The notes beneath the pieces are model-generated. The model was given only the letters and a program-made list of their open reading frames with translations, made no database searches and was not told the DNA's origin. A DNA stretch of 18,490 nt from CAYYVK01 sp964475145 (GTDB lineage: Archaea > Aenigmatarchaeota > Aenigmatarchaeia > CG10238-14 > SCSR01), in contig CAYYVK010000012.1 in NCBI GenBank assembly GCA_964475145.1, positions 1-18,490 of the forward strand, given 5' to 3'. A program made the position numbers and the translations under genes. This document shows, one piece after another, positions 7,300 through 14,711 of the stretch. Each line of letters opens with the position of its first letter. Positions within the stretch are counted from its first letter, which is position 1.

Positions 7300-7974
7300 A
7301 TGAAGCTAGTTTTTATCTCAGACATACATTCGAACTTGGAAGCCTTGCAAGCTGTGCTAAAAGAGATAGAAAGAATTAGTCCTAAGGAAGTTTATTGTAT
7401 AGGCGACTTATGTGGCTATGGGGCAAATCCAAAGGAAGTTGTAAGAATGGTAAGAGAGTTAAACGTTCCTTGCTTGATGGGGAACCATGATTTTGCTGTT
7501 GCGAGTGGTGATACAAGCTGGTTTAACCCTTATGCAGCTGAAGCGATAGAATGGACAAGGAAGCAATTGAACGAAGAAGATTTAAGTTTTTTAAGCAATT
7601 TAAAGCTTAGAATGCTCATAACTGTTTCTGGCATAAAAGTCTTGATGGTCCACGGTTCTCCAAAAGACTATCTTTTTGACTACTTGTATGAGCCAGATGA
7701 AGAAACTATAAGAAATCTTGAATGTGACGTTCTAGTAGTTGGTCATACACACGTACCTTTTATCAAAAGGGTAGGGAAGAAAATTGTTTTAAATGCCGGA
7801 AGCGTGGGCCAACCAAGGGATGGAGACCCAAGAGCTTCTTTCGTAGTTTTTGATACTGATTCAGAAAATGCAGAAATTGTGAGAGTAGAGTACGATATAG
7901 ATAAAGCTGCTCAAAAAATAATCAACGCGCACTTGCCGAGGATACTAGCAGAAAGGTTGTACGCAGGTGTTTGA
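7300..7974 (+). CDS. Calcineurin-like metallophosphoesterase (MJ0936/YfcE-like)
   Basis: This 224-residue soluble phosphodiesterase or phosphatase has a two-metal centre. All metal motifs are present: 'SDIHSN' (D8, H10), 'GDLCGYG' (D36), 'GNHD' (N62, H63), 'VHGSP' (H118) and 'GHTHVPF' (H149, H151). The following 'VLNAGSVGQPRDGDPRASF' is a strong signature of the group related to MJ0936. The physiological substrate is not predictable; family members hydrolyse model phosphodiesters and some act on cyclic nucleotides. Its TGA is immediately followed by the dphB ATG, so the two genes form an operon. Confidence 0.88.
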   Translation: MKLVFISDIHSNLEALQAVLKEIERISPKEVYCIGDLCGYGANPKEVVRMVRELNVPCLMGNHDFAVASGDTSWFNPYAAEAIEWTRKQLNEEDLSFLSNLKLRMLITVSGIKVLMVHGSPKDYLFDYLYEPDEETIRNLECDVLVVGHTHVPFIKRVGKKIVLNAGSVGQPRDGDPRASFVVFDTDSENAEIVRVEYDIDKAAQKIINAHLPRILAERLYAGV

Positions 7975-8709
7975 ATGCTCACGCTTGTAGGATTAGGCTT
8001 ACACGACGAGAAAGATTTGACTTTACGCGGTATAGAAGCGATTAGAAGGGCAGAAAAGGTTTACATAGAGCTTTATACAAGCAAATGGTTCGGCGATTTG
8101 AAAAAATTAGAGGAGATCGCTGGAAAAGAGATAAAAGTTATAGAAAGGTCAGACCTAGAAGAAAATTCTGAAAGAATCTTGAAAGAAGCAAAGGAAAAAA
8201 ATACGGTCATTTTAGTTCAGGGCGATCCTTTAGTGCAGACTACACATGCAGCACTAGTTTTAGAGGCCAAGAAGAAAGGAATAGAGACAGAAATTGTTCA
8301 CAATTCTTCTGTCATTTCAGCTGTAGCTGAAACTGGCTTGCATGCCCAAAAGTTTGGACCATACGTTACAATTCCTTTTCCAGAAAAGACTAAAGGTTTG
8401 ATACCAAAATTCCTCATTGAAACTATAAAAGAAAACAAGAAAAGGGGCTTGCACACACTCTGTTTGCTTGACGTAGCAGAGAGATGCATGAGTGTTAAGG
8501 AGGCGTTAGAAATACTGATAAAAGCCAAGGGTTTAGAGGAGAACTCAGAAATAGTGATTTGCTCTAAACTCGGAAGTAAGAATGGTGTTATAACCTATGG
8601 AAGAGTGGAAGAACTTATGGAAAAGGAGTTTGAGCCTCCCTCTGTGATAATAATTCCAGGTAGTTTGCACTTTACAGAGAAAGAACACCTTTACTTTTTT
8701 CGCCCCTAG
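7975..8709 (+). CDS. dphB: Diphthine synthase (diphthamide biosynthesis methyltransferase)
   Basis: This 244-residue SAM-dependent methyltransferase builds diphthamide on the conserved histidine of elongation factor 2. The tetrapyrrole-methylase-like fold is clear from the N-terminus 'LTLVGLGLHDEKDLTLRG', the family segments 'ILVQGDPLVQTTHAAL' and 'NSSVISAVAETGLHAQKFG', and 'LCLLDV' in the C-terminal domain. The C-terminus 'SLHFTEKEHL' is also typical. The length is near the usual 250-265. The start abuts the preceding stop, and the last 38 bases overlap the convergent membrane-protein gene. Confidence 0.95.
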   Translation: MLTLVGLGLHDEKDLTLRGIEAIRRAEKVYIELYTSKWFGDLKKLEEIAGKEIKVIERSDLEENSERILKEAKEKNTVILVQGDPLVQTTHAALVLEAKKKGIETEIVHNSSVISAVAETGLHAQKFGPYVTIPFPEKTKGLIPKFLIETIKENKKRGLHTLCLLDVAERCMSVKEALEILIKAKGLEENSEIVICSKLGSKNGVITYGRVEELMEKEFEPPSVIIIPGSLHFTEKEHLYFFRP

Positions 8710-9244
8710 CAGTAAACCAGACAATAAAACCTAGGACTACTACAAGCCCTACCAAAACTGCTATCGAAAGAATAACGTCTTCGCTTATGCCCAAACCACT
8801 GATGCCACCTGGAAGGAATATGTTTACAGCACCACTTGAGAACAACACACCAACAGCTATCAGTAAACCCAACACTATAATACCGACAAACCATCCAGGC
8901 TTTAACTTTTCACCTAAGGTTTCTCCTAAACCCTTTGGTAGGAACATGCTTATTATTAAAAGACCTACGACTACTACCATAGTTGCTATAATACCCTGGA
9001 AGAAAAAGGTAGAAAGAATCGTTTCCACGTTAACACCAGCCAGGATTGGATAAGCCCAAACCATGAAAGCAGCTACTAGTGCTACTACAGCATTTACAGT
9101 CACATTTTCCTCTGGCTTGCCAAATATTTGCGATCTTCTTAGTAAGCCATAAAAAACAGCAGCAGTAAGCATGAAAGGGAATAGAAAGTTAAATGCTCCA
9201 ATCTTCTGCAAGTTCAGTATTACAATTTCAAACGGCGATGTCAT
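8672..9244 (-). CDS. Five-helix membrane protein, paralogue A (unknown function)
   Basis: This 190-residue hydrophobic protein has about five membrane helices (near 17-35, 48-72, 77-105, 117-140 and 157-182) and a short basic tail. I do not recognise a named family. It is clearly paralogous to the gene just upstream (9241-9786). Both begin MT-x2-FEIV, then have a 'K-x-G-F/A-x3-FPF' segment, 'AAV-x-x-GLL-(R/K)2-S-x-I-x-G' and 'VN-x2-VAL-x3-F'. The two genes share an ATGA stop/start overlap, so they are co-translated. Position opposite the pilus-type ATPase suggests a membrane role in the same machine, which is inference. The 3' end overlaps dphB by 38 bases, tail to tail. Confidence 0.75.
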   Translation of the reverse strand: MTSPFEIVILNLQKIGAFNFLFPFMLTAAVFYGLLRRSQIFGKPEENVTVNAVVALVAAFMVWAYPILAGVNVETILSTFFFQGIIATMVVVVGLLIISMFLPKGLGETLGEKLKPGWFVGIIVLGLLIAVGVLFSSGAVNIFLPGGISGLGISEDVILSIAVLVGLVVVLGFIVWFTARGEKSKGVLSL

Positions 9245-9786
9245 TTTGTCATCCTGGGTATACTTCCTGCAATTATTATAAAGACTACAAAAAGAAAAAT
9301 ACCTACTACAAGTATGGTTATATCCCTAGGTGTTGTTGGTTTTCCAGGTTTTGACGGTCCAGTAAGTTCTAAGGTAAGAGCACCTACAAGCCCACTAGAT
9401 ATAAAGACAACTATAGCAATTACTACCATGATGAGAAGCATACTTCTAGTCGTGAAAACTTTTGGTAACCATTCGTTTATATTGGGGTAGAAAAGGCTTG
9501 CTAGAAGAAGGCCTATGAAGAAGACTATCAAAAACACAGATATTTGCATGAAAAAAGCAGACCAGTAAGAGGCCAAGTTTAGGGTAGTTGACACAGAGAA
9601 ACCAAATACTGCAATGAAAGATACACAGAGGGCTACTAAACCATTAACAACAGTTGATTCGCCTAAAATCTTAGACTTTTTAAGCAATCCAAAGACAACA
9701 GCAGCAATTATGGCAAACGGAAAAAAATACTGATAAAATCCAAACTTGCCCAGAAGATTGGCTACAATTTCAAAATAGTTTGTCAT
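9241..9786 (-). CDS. Five-helix membrane protein, paralogue B (unknown function)
   Basis: This 181-residue protein has about five membrane helices (near 17-35, 46-70, 76-102, 113-138 and 151-174). A polar Pro/Gly/Thr-rich loop (142-150, 'PSKPGKPTT') separates helices 4 and 5. It pairs with the downstream paralogue as an apparent tandem duplication: the first 60 residues align almost without gaps, while the C-terminal halves have diverged. It starts 27 bases after the coiled-coil gene at 9814-10455 and is probably in the same operon. No catalytic motif is visible. A structural or scaffold role in a membrane complex is the most that can be suggested. Confidence 0.75.
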   Translation of the reverse strand: MTNYFEIVANLLGKFGFYQYFFPFAIIAAVVFGLLKKSKILGESTVVNGLVALCVSFIAVFGFSVSTTLNLASYWSAFFMQISVFLIVFFIGLLLASLFYPNINEWLPKVFTTRSMLLIMVVIAIVVFISSGLVGALTLELTGPSKPGKPTTPRDITILVVGIFLFVVFIIIAGSIPRMTK

Positions 9787-9813
9787 ACAATAATAAATTT
9801 AGTTTGTAGAAAT

Positions 9814-10455
9814 TTAAGCGCTACTTTTAAGCCTATGGACAATATCGCTTAAAGCTCTTACTGACTCTATCAAAGCAGGTAGAGCCTCCTTAAAGGCCTT
9901 TTCCAGGTTGGCAAGCCTTATACCAAGCTCATTAACACCTTCCGTAATACTTTCCATTTTTTGGATTAACTGCTGTTGTTCGGTGGGCCTTGCTTTTATT
10001 AGCTCGTTCAGCTGCTCGTTTATGCTGGCAAGCCTCTTCTCCATTTCTCCATACTTTATGGAAAATTCTTTTATCTTCTCGTCGACTTCAGAAAGTCTTG
10101 CTTGGATTAGCGTATCCACATAATCTTCTATTGGGTATTCATAGTAACTTTCTGGCAGCGAAGTTTCTGGCACTTCTGGTTTTTCCTCTTTTTTCGGTGG
10201 TACCAACTCTTCTAAAGTAGGCAGAGTAGGTAATTGGGGTTTTTCTTCAGGTTTAGGTGGAGGGCTTACTGTCATTTTTAAAGATTCTCTCAGACCTCTA
10301 TCTATTTCTTCAGGCCTATAACCCTCTTTTCTTAATATTTCTATTATTTCTGGCTCAGAAAACCCTTTCGCAGCTAGCTCCTTTACCCTATCTGAAGGAG
10401 CTATCTTTGGAACAGCAAAACTTTCTTCTCTCTTCTTTAAAAAAGGCAGTGGCAT
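9814..10455 (-). CDS. Helical-domain plus coiled-coil protein, probable pilus/secretion accessory
   Basis: This 213-residue soluble protein has three parts. Residues about 20-58 form a small helical domain resembling a UBA-like or short helix-turn-helix fold ('VKELAAKGFSEPEIIEILRKEGY', then 'EEIDRGL'). Residues 64-101 are a Pro/Lys/Glu-rich linker. Residues about 108-213 are a long coiled coil ('RLSEVDEKIKEF', 'EKRLASINEQLNELI'). No known enzyme motif is present. Archaellum FlaC/D/E proteins are also coiled-coil accessories of a FlaI/FlaJ motor; similarity here is architectural only and not a homology claim. It lies between another coiled-coil gene and the membrane paralogues in one - strand run. 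Confidence 0.7.
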   Translation of the reverse strand: MPLPFLKKREESFAVPKIAPSDRVKELAAKGFSEPEIIEILRKEGYRPEEIDRGLRESLKMTVSPPPKPEEKPQLPTLPTLEELVPPKKEEKPEVPETSLPESYYEYPIEDYVDTLIQARLSEVDEKIKEFSIKYGEMEKRLASINEQLNELIKARPTEQQQLIQKMESITEGVNELGIRLANLEKAFKEALPALIESVRALSDIVHRLKSSA

Positions 10456-10488
10456 ATATTTAATTTATGTTTTTATCAGTATTTTAAC

Positions 10489-10878
10489 TTAAGCTCTTTT
10501 GGTTAAAGTTTCTTTTACATAAGATTCCAATTCCTGCTTAGTGACAAAACTAGAGGTTATTGGGTTTATAAGGTCTATGAAACCCTCTATTTGTTTCAGG
10601 TCTGCCTTCTTTGCAGTCTTCGCCAATTCCTTATCTATTCTTTGTATTTCACTTTCTAGTGCGTTCAGTTTTTCTGTCAGGACAGATAGTTTATTGCTAA
10701 ATCTTTCAAGAGTCACTTCTAAATTCTTCATCTGAACCAGTACGTTTTCTTCCACCTTATCAAAGCTAGTTTCCAGTCTCTCCATCCTCTGTTCTAAAAG
10801 TCTTATCCTTCTAGTATCTTCATTAGCCCTAATTATCAATTCTCTCAGCACTGCACTTTCTGTTAACTTTTCTGCCAT
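10489..10878 (-). CDS. Coiled-coil protein, possible FlaC/E-like accessory
   Basis: This 129-residue, highly charged protein is a near-continuous coiled coil over residues 15-97 ('RRIRLLEQRMERLETSF', 'SVLTEKLNALESEIQRIDKEL'). A compact C-terminal segment follows ('LINPITSSFVTKQELESYV'). It is the first gene of the - strand run that diverges from the ATPase. The size and the coiled coil followed by a small terminal segment recall archaellum FlaC/FlaE accessory proteins, but no diagnostic residue is certain. A TATA-like box at 10907-10919 fits it better than the divergent ATPase gene. Confidence 0.68.
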   Translation of the reverse strand: MAEKLTESAVLRELIIRANEDTRRIRLLEQRMERLETSFDKVEENVLVQMKNLEVTLERFSNKLSVLTEKLNALESEIQRIDKELAKTAKKADLKQIEGFIDLINPITSSFVTKQELESYVKETLTKRA

Positions 10879-10906
10879 CTAATAAAGAATTTGTTAAAAG
10901 GAATAG

Positions 10907-10919
10907 ATAAATTTAAATA
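10907..10919 (-). promoter_or_regulatory. TATA-like box in the divergent gap, best placed for the - strand operon
   Basis: ATAAATTTAAATA, nearly self-complementary, lies in the 47-base gap between the coiled-coil gene and the ATPase gene. Its centre is about 35 bases from the - strand ATG at 10878, giving a leader of roughly 9 bases. It is only 13 bases from the ATPase ATG at 10926, too close to direct a transcript that includes that ATG. The ATPase promoter may therefore be the weaker TTGTTAAAAG (10891-10900), or a downstream start may be used. Confidence 0.42.
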
Positions 10920-10925
10920 GGAAGT

Positions 10926-13900
10926 ATGGCTGTGGATTATGAGATTGTTGATAATACTCTTAGAATAAACTGCCTTAATTGGGTGGTAGCACCTAGTATA
11001 GAAGATTCTGCGGCAGCTATGGGAGTAGTAATAGAAAGGCTTCTAGAGGCAAGAAATGTTTTAAGAGTAGTGCTGGTTGAGAGAAGGGAAATAGAGTATG
11101 GTTTCGAGGAAACTAGGATGTTACAAGAGATAGCGGAAGTTTACAGAAGCGTGGTAAGTTCTGAAGATTTTATAAGAATGGAAAATTTCGGATGTGCCAA
11201 ACATGCACCTAAAAGGTTTTCTGAGTTTAGATTCTTAATCTCAGAAGTCTTGAGAAAAGATCCTATAGGAGCTTACGTAAAGATAGGTCTGATGATTAGA
11301 AGCGCTGAAAGAGAGTCTAGAATTTCTGGGGATGATTGCTTTAAAGCTTATGTGGAAAAAATTCTTCTTCCACTCAAGTCCATGCTAGAAAGAACACAAA
11401 TGATAAAGAGAATAAAAGACAAGATAAAACTCTTCAAGTTTGGCGACAGATCTTTGTACAGAATGCTGTTTTATCCGCTAATAAGACCAACTTTTATGCT
11501 TACTCGTTTTATTCTTACACTACCAAAGGATGCAATTTTACTCGACAAGTACAAGATTGGTGCGACAGATGTAGAAATATACAAGCTTCCAGGTAAGGTT
11601 AAATACCTTTACTATATACTACCTGAAGAGTTCAAGCTCACACAAGATATGTACGACTTGATAGAAAGAGCAAGGCAGTATCTAGCTGCGCACAAGCCAA
11701 CAGAAGCTGAGCTTGCAGATCCAAGAAGAGTGCGAGACCTTTTCTTTAGCATTTCTCGAGACTTGATAAAGGATTTAGCAAAAATGTCAAAATTATACTT
11801 AACTGAAGAGGAAGTAGACAAACTTGCAAACATTCTAGTAAGGTATACAGTAGGATTTGGTGTCTTAGAACTTTTATTAGCAGATGATAAAATTCAAGAC
11901 GTTTATGTGAATTCACCGATAGGATATTCACCGATATACGTTTTCCACTCAGACTTTGAAGAATGCGAGACAAACCTTATACCAACAAAAGATGAGGGAG
12001 AATCTTGGGCAACAAGATTTAGGCTTTATTCAGGCAGACCTTTAGACGAAGCAAATCCAGTCCTGGACACAGAAATTGTCGTTCCTGGAGGAAGGGCAAG
12101 AGTTGCAGCAATTACACGCACACTTTCCCCAGAAGGTTTGGCCTTTGCTTTTCGTAGGCACAGGGAAAAGTCATGGACTTTTCCACTTTTTATGAAAGTT
12201 AAGATGTTTAACCCTTTGTACGCTGGACTAATGAGCTTTATTGCAGACGGTGGTAAAGCAGTACTCATAGCAGGTGGAAGGGGTGCTGGTAAGACGTCTT
12301 TGCTTTCTGCGTTAATGCTGGAAATAATGAGAAAGTTTAGAATTTTAGTGCAACAAGATAGTGTTACAGGTGATTGTGAACTACTCATCACTAGAAATGG
12401 CAAGCTTGAAAGGACGACAGTGGGAGAACTTGTCGACAACCTATTGCTAAAGTATGGTTACAAGGTAGAAAACGGAAGAGAAATTTTGGACAAAAACCCA
12501 GAAAATATAAGAGTTTTTACTGTTGACAAGCATGGTAAAGTCCGTTTAGCGTCAGTAAGCAAGTTCATTCGTCATAAAGTTTCTAAGAATATTTTTGAAG
12601 TAAAGACAAGAACAGGAAAGAAAATAAAGGTAACAGAAGATCATTCCTTGTTCTCACTAAGCAAAGATGGTAAGCTACAACCTATAAGTGCTAAAGAGAT
12701 TAAAGTTGGAAGTTACTTAGCTACTCCAAGAATTCTTCCTGTAGAAAGTGAGAAAGTTGAAAAATTGAATGTTCTTGAATTTTTAGAAAAGTTAAAAGAT
12801 GTTTATTTTGTAGGATCAACTGTTAGGAGTTTTATACTGGCTCACAAACAATCAGTCAAAGAAATAGCTAAGGAATTAGGGTACGCTATTCACAAAACAG
12901 ACAAATATCCTAAGAGTGCTATTAGCTGTTGGTTGCGCAACTCTATTTTACCTTCTGAAGTTCTAAGAAGAATGCTAGCTAAAGGTTGTAAGATTTGTAC
13001 AAGCCTATTAAAGTTTAAGGTTAAAGGCAATTCTAAACCAATGCCAGTAGAAATTTCTCTTGACCAGGATTTTCTTTCTTTCATAGGTTTATGGTTGGCT
13101 GGTGGTTGCTATGCTAAGAATGGGGTAATAGTTTCTGCTGTTGATGAAGATACAAGAGAAATAGTACATAAAATAGGAAAAAGGTTTGGTATTAAGCCAA
13201 GATTGTGTAACGATGGATTTTCACTAATTATCGGTTCTACTGCTTTGAAAGCTATTATGAGGGACGTTCTTGAGCTAAATGGTGATGCATATACAAAGAG
13301 AATTCCTGACTGGATTTTCAAACTCTCTAAAGAGCAAATTTCTCATGTGTTGAAAGGGTTGTTCAGTAGAAATGGATATATAACAAATTGTGGAGTAGCA
13401 ATAACTCTTGCTTCTTTCGGATTGATAAAGGATGTGCAGACAGCATTACTACTTTTTGGAGTAGTTTCTAGAGTGAACAGGATGAACAAAAAAGATAAGG
13501 CATATTCTTGCGGAATTAGCCAAAAATTCTTACAAACTTTTTATGAAAAAATCGGTTTTCTCCAAAAGGAACGGATGGAAAGATTAGCAGAAATGTGTGA
13601 AAGAGTACCTACTCACGATACTACTGATGTCATACCATTAACTGCAGAAGTCAAAGAAGAAATTTCTAAGCTTTTACCAAACTTTAATTACCAGGATTAT
13701 GGAAAGAGAGGACAGAATATAAGCAGGGAAAATCTTGCTCAAGTTCTTGAAAGTTTAGGCCCAAACGATTGTGAGTTGGACGAACTAAAAGATCTTGCTA
13801 ACTCAGACATATTTTGGGACGAGGTAAGAAGCGTCAAGTGTGTGGGTAAGCTTAATGGCTATGTTTATGATTTTTCTGTTCCAGAAACAGAAAATTTTGT

Positions 13901-14711
13901 TTGCGAAAATATCCTGGCTCATAACACGCTTGAACTCCCAATAGACCAGTTTCGTCAGCTCGGATACAACATAGAAAGCTTAAAGTCACGCTCAGTAATT
14001 ACACGTGTAGAAACCGAACTTTCTCCAGACGAAGCTTTAAGGACTGCGTTGAGGCTTGGAGATTCTGTTCTTATAGTTGGTGAAGTAAGAAGTGTAGAAA
14101 GCACTGTGCTGTTTGAAGCTATGAGAATAGGAGCTCTTGCCAATTTAGTAGCTGGTACTATTCACGGAGAATCAGCTTATGGTGTTTTTGATAGAGTAGT
14201 TCATGATTTAGGTTTAGCTCCAACTAGCTTTAAGGCTCTAGACCTTCTTACAATTTGCAATATGTTGCGTTCGCCAGATGGTCTTCATCGTTTTAGGCGT
14301 GTTACAGAAGTTACAGAAATAAGAAAAAGGTGGAAGGAAGATCCTTTGGAAGAAGGCGCCTTTGTTACTCTTATGGAATATTCTGCTAAAGAAGATACTC
14401 TTAAACCTACCGATACTTTGCTTAACGGCGAGTCAGAAGTTCTGAACGAAATTGCTAAGCGTGTAAGAGAGTGGCATGGTGCTTGGGATTTAGTCTGGGA
14501 AAATATCTTGCTAAGAGCAAAGATAAAGCAGACTATGGTTGATTATGCTCAGCAACTAAACAGACCAGAAGTTTTGGAAGCTGAATGGGTAGTTCCAGCA
14601 AATGAAATGTTTCACTCAATTTCAGAAGAAGTTTTAAGAGAAGTAGGTTCTGTTGATTCAAAGCTTGTTTATGAGAGATGGCTCAAATGGTTTAAGGATG
14701 CATTGAGATGA
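10926..14711 (+). CDS. Type II/IV secretion-system (FlaI/TadA/VirB11-family) ATPase with in-frame intein
   Basis: This 1261-residue precursor would become a 739-residue ATPase after removal of a 522-residue intein. The host protein is an assembly ATPase for pili, archaella or secretion. An N-terminal domain of about 280 residues precedes an N2-like segment ('VLELLLADDKIQDVYVNSP', about 312-330). The Walker A is 'GGRGAGKTS' (450-458) and the split Asp-box reads 'RILVQQD/TLELP'. The Walker B is 'DSVLIVGEVRSVESTVLFEAMRIG' (about 1046-1069), followed by the His-box 'AGTIHGESAYGVFDRVVHDLG'. This last pattern resembles COG0630-type archaeal pilus ATPases. The stop overlaps the TadC-like gene by ATGA. 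Which appendage it drives is not determined. Confidence 0.92.
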   Translation: MAVDYEIVDNTLRINCLNWVVAPSIEDSAAAMGVVIERLLEARNVLRVVLVERREIEYGFEETRMLQEIAEVYRSVVSSEDFIRMENFGCAKHAPKRFSEFRFLISEVLRKDPIGAYVKIGLMIRSAERESRISGDDCFKAYVEKILLPLKSMLERTQMIKRIKDKIKLFKFGDRSLYRMLFYPLIRPTFMLTRFILTLPKDAILLDKYKIGATDVEIYKLPGKVKYLYYILPEEFKLTQDMYDLIERARQYLAAHKPTEAELADPRRVRDLFFSISRDLIKDLAKMSKLYLTEEEVDKLANILVRYTVGFGVLELLLADDKIQDVYVNSPIGYSPIYVFHSDFEECETNLIPTKDEGESWATRFRLYSGRPLDEANPVLDTEIVVPGGRARVAAITRTLSPEGLAFAFRRHREKSWTFPLFMKVKMFNPLYAGLMSFIADGGKAVLIAGGRGAGKTSLLSALMLEIMRKFRILVQQDSVTGDCELLITRNGKLERTTVGELVDNLLLKYGYKVENGREILDKNPENIRVFTVDKHGKVRLASVSKFIRHKVSKNIFEVKTRTGKKIKVTEDHSLFSLSKDGKLQPISAKEIKVGSYLATPRILPVESEKVEKLNVLEFLEKLKDVYFVGSTVRSFILAHKQSVKEIAKELGYAIHKTDKYPKSAISCWLRNSILPSEVLRRMLAKGCKICTSLLKFKVKGNSKPMPVEISLDQDFLSFIGLWLAGGCYAKNGVIVSAVDEDTREIVHKIGKRFGIKPRLCNDGFSLIIGSTALKAIMRDVLELNGDAYTKRIPDWIFKLSKEQISHVLKGLFSRNGYITNCGVAITLASFGLIKDVQTALLLFGVVSRVNRMNKKDKAYSCGISQKFLQTFYEKIGFLQKERMERLAEMCERVPTHDTTDVIPLTAEVKEEISKLLPNFNYQDYGKRGQNISRENLAQVLESLGPNDCELDELKDLANSDIFWDEVRSVKCVGKLNGYVYDFSVPETENFVCENILAHNTLELPIDQFRQLGYNIESLKSRSVITRVETELSPDEALRTALRLGDSVLIVGEVRSVESTVLFEAMRIGALANLVAGTIHGESAYGVFDRVVHDLGLAPTSFKALDLLTICNMLRSPDGLHRFRRVTEVTEIRKRWKEDPLEEGAFVTLMEYSAKEDTLKPTDTLLNGESEVLNEIAKRVREWHGAWDLVWENILLRAKIKQTMVDYAQQLNRPEVLEAEWVVPANEMFHSISEEVLREVGSVDSKLVYERWLKWFKDALR
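12360..13925 (+). mobile_element. Intein inserted in the ATPase Asp-box; endonuclease domain apparently inactive
   Basis: Residues 479-1000 of the precursor form an intein. It begins with Ser1 in block A (SVTGDCELL), has block B 'KIKVTEDHSLF' with the Thr-x2-His motif, and ends with block F/G 'GYVYDFSVPETENFVCENILAHN'. The downstream extein residue is Thr. Removing it rejoins QQD to TLELP, recreating the Asp-box. Splicing residues (Ser1, block B His, penultimate His, terminal Asn, Thr+1) are all present. A LAGLIDADG endonuclease lies inside, but block C reads 'FIGLWLAGGCY' (Gly726 for the acidic residue) and block E reads 'LKGLFSRNGY' (Asn816 for Asp). So splicing is probably active and homing probably lost. 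Confidence 0.92.

Noticed and set aside
7260..7325. An upstream ATG at 7325 extending Trm5 by 22 residues
   Set aside because: It would overlap the divergent phosphoesterase start at 7300 and remove the promoter gap; the extra residues do not resemble Trm5.
12026..12439. 137-residue open frame on the - strand across the ATPase Walker A region and intein junction
   Set aside because: It spans the extein-intein boundary of a well-supported gene and has no recognisable motif; it is a shadow frame.
12375..13925. Intein beginning at Cys484 rather than Ser479
   Set aside because: Block A aligns as (C/S)VTGD, so Ser479 is residue 1; starting at Cys484 would leave SVTGD inside the ATPase Asp-box.
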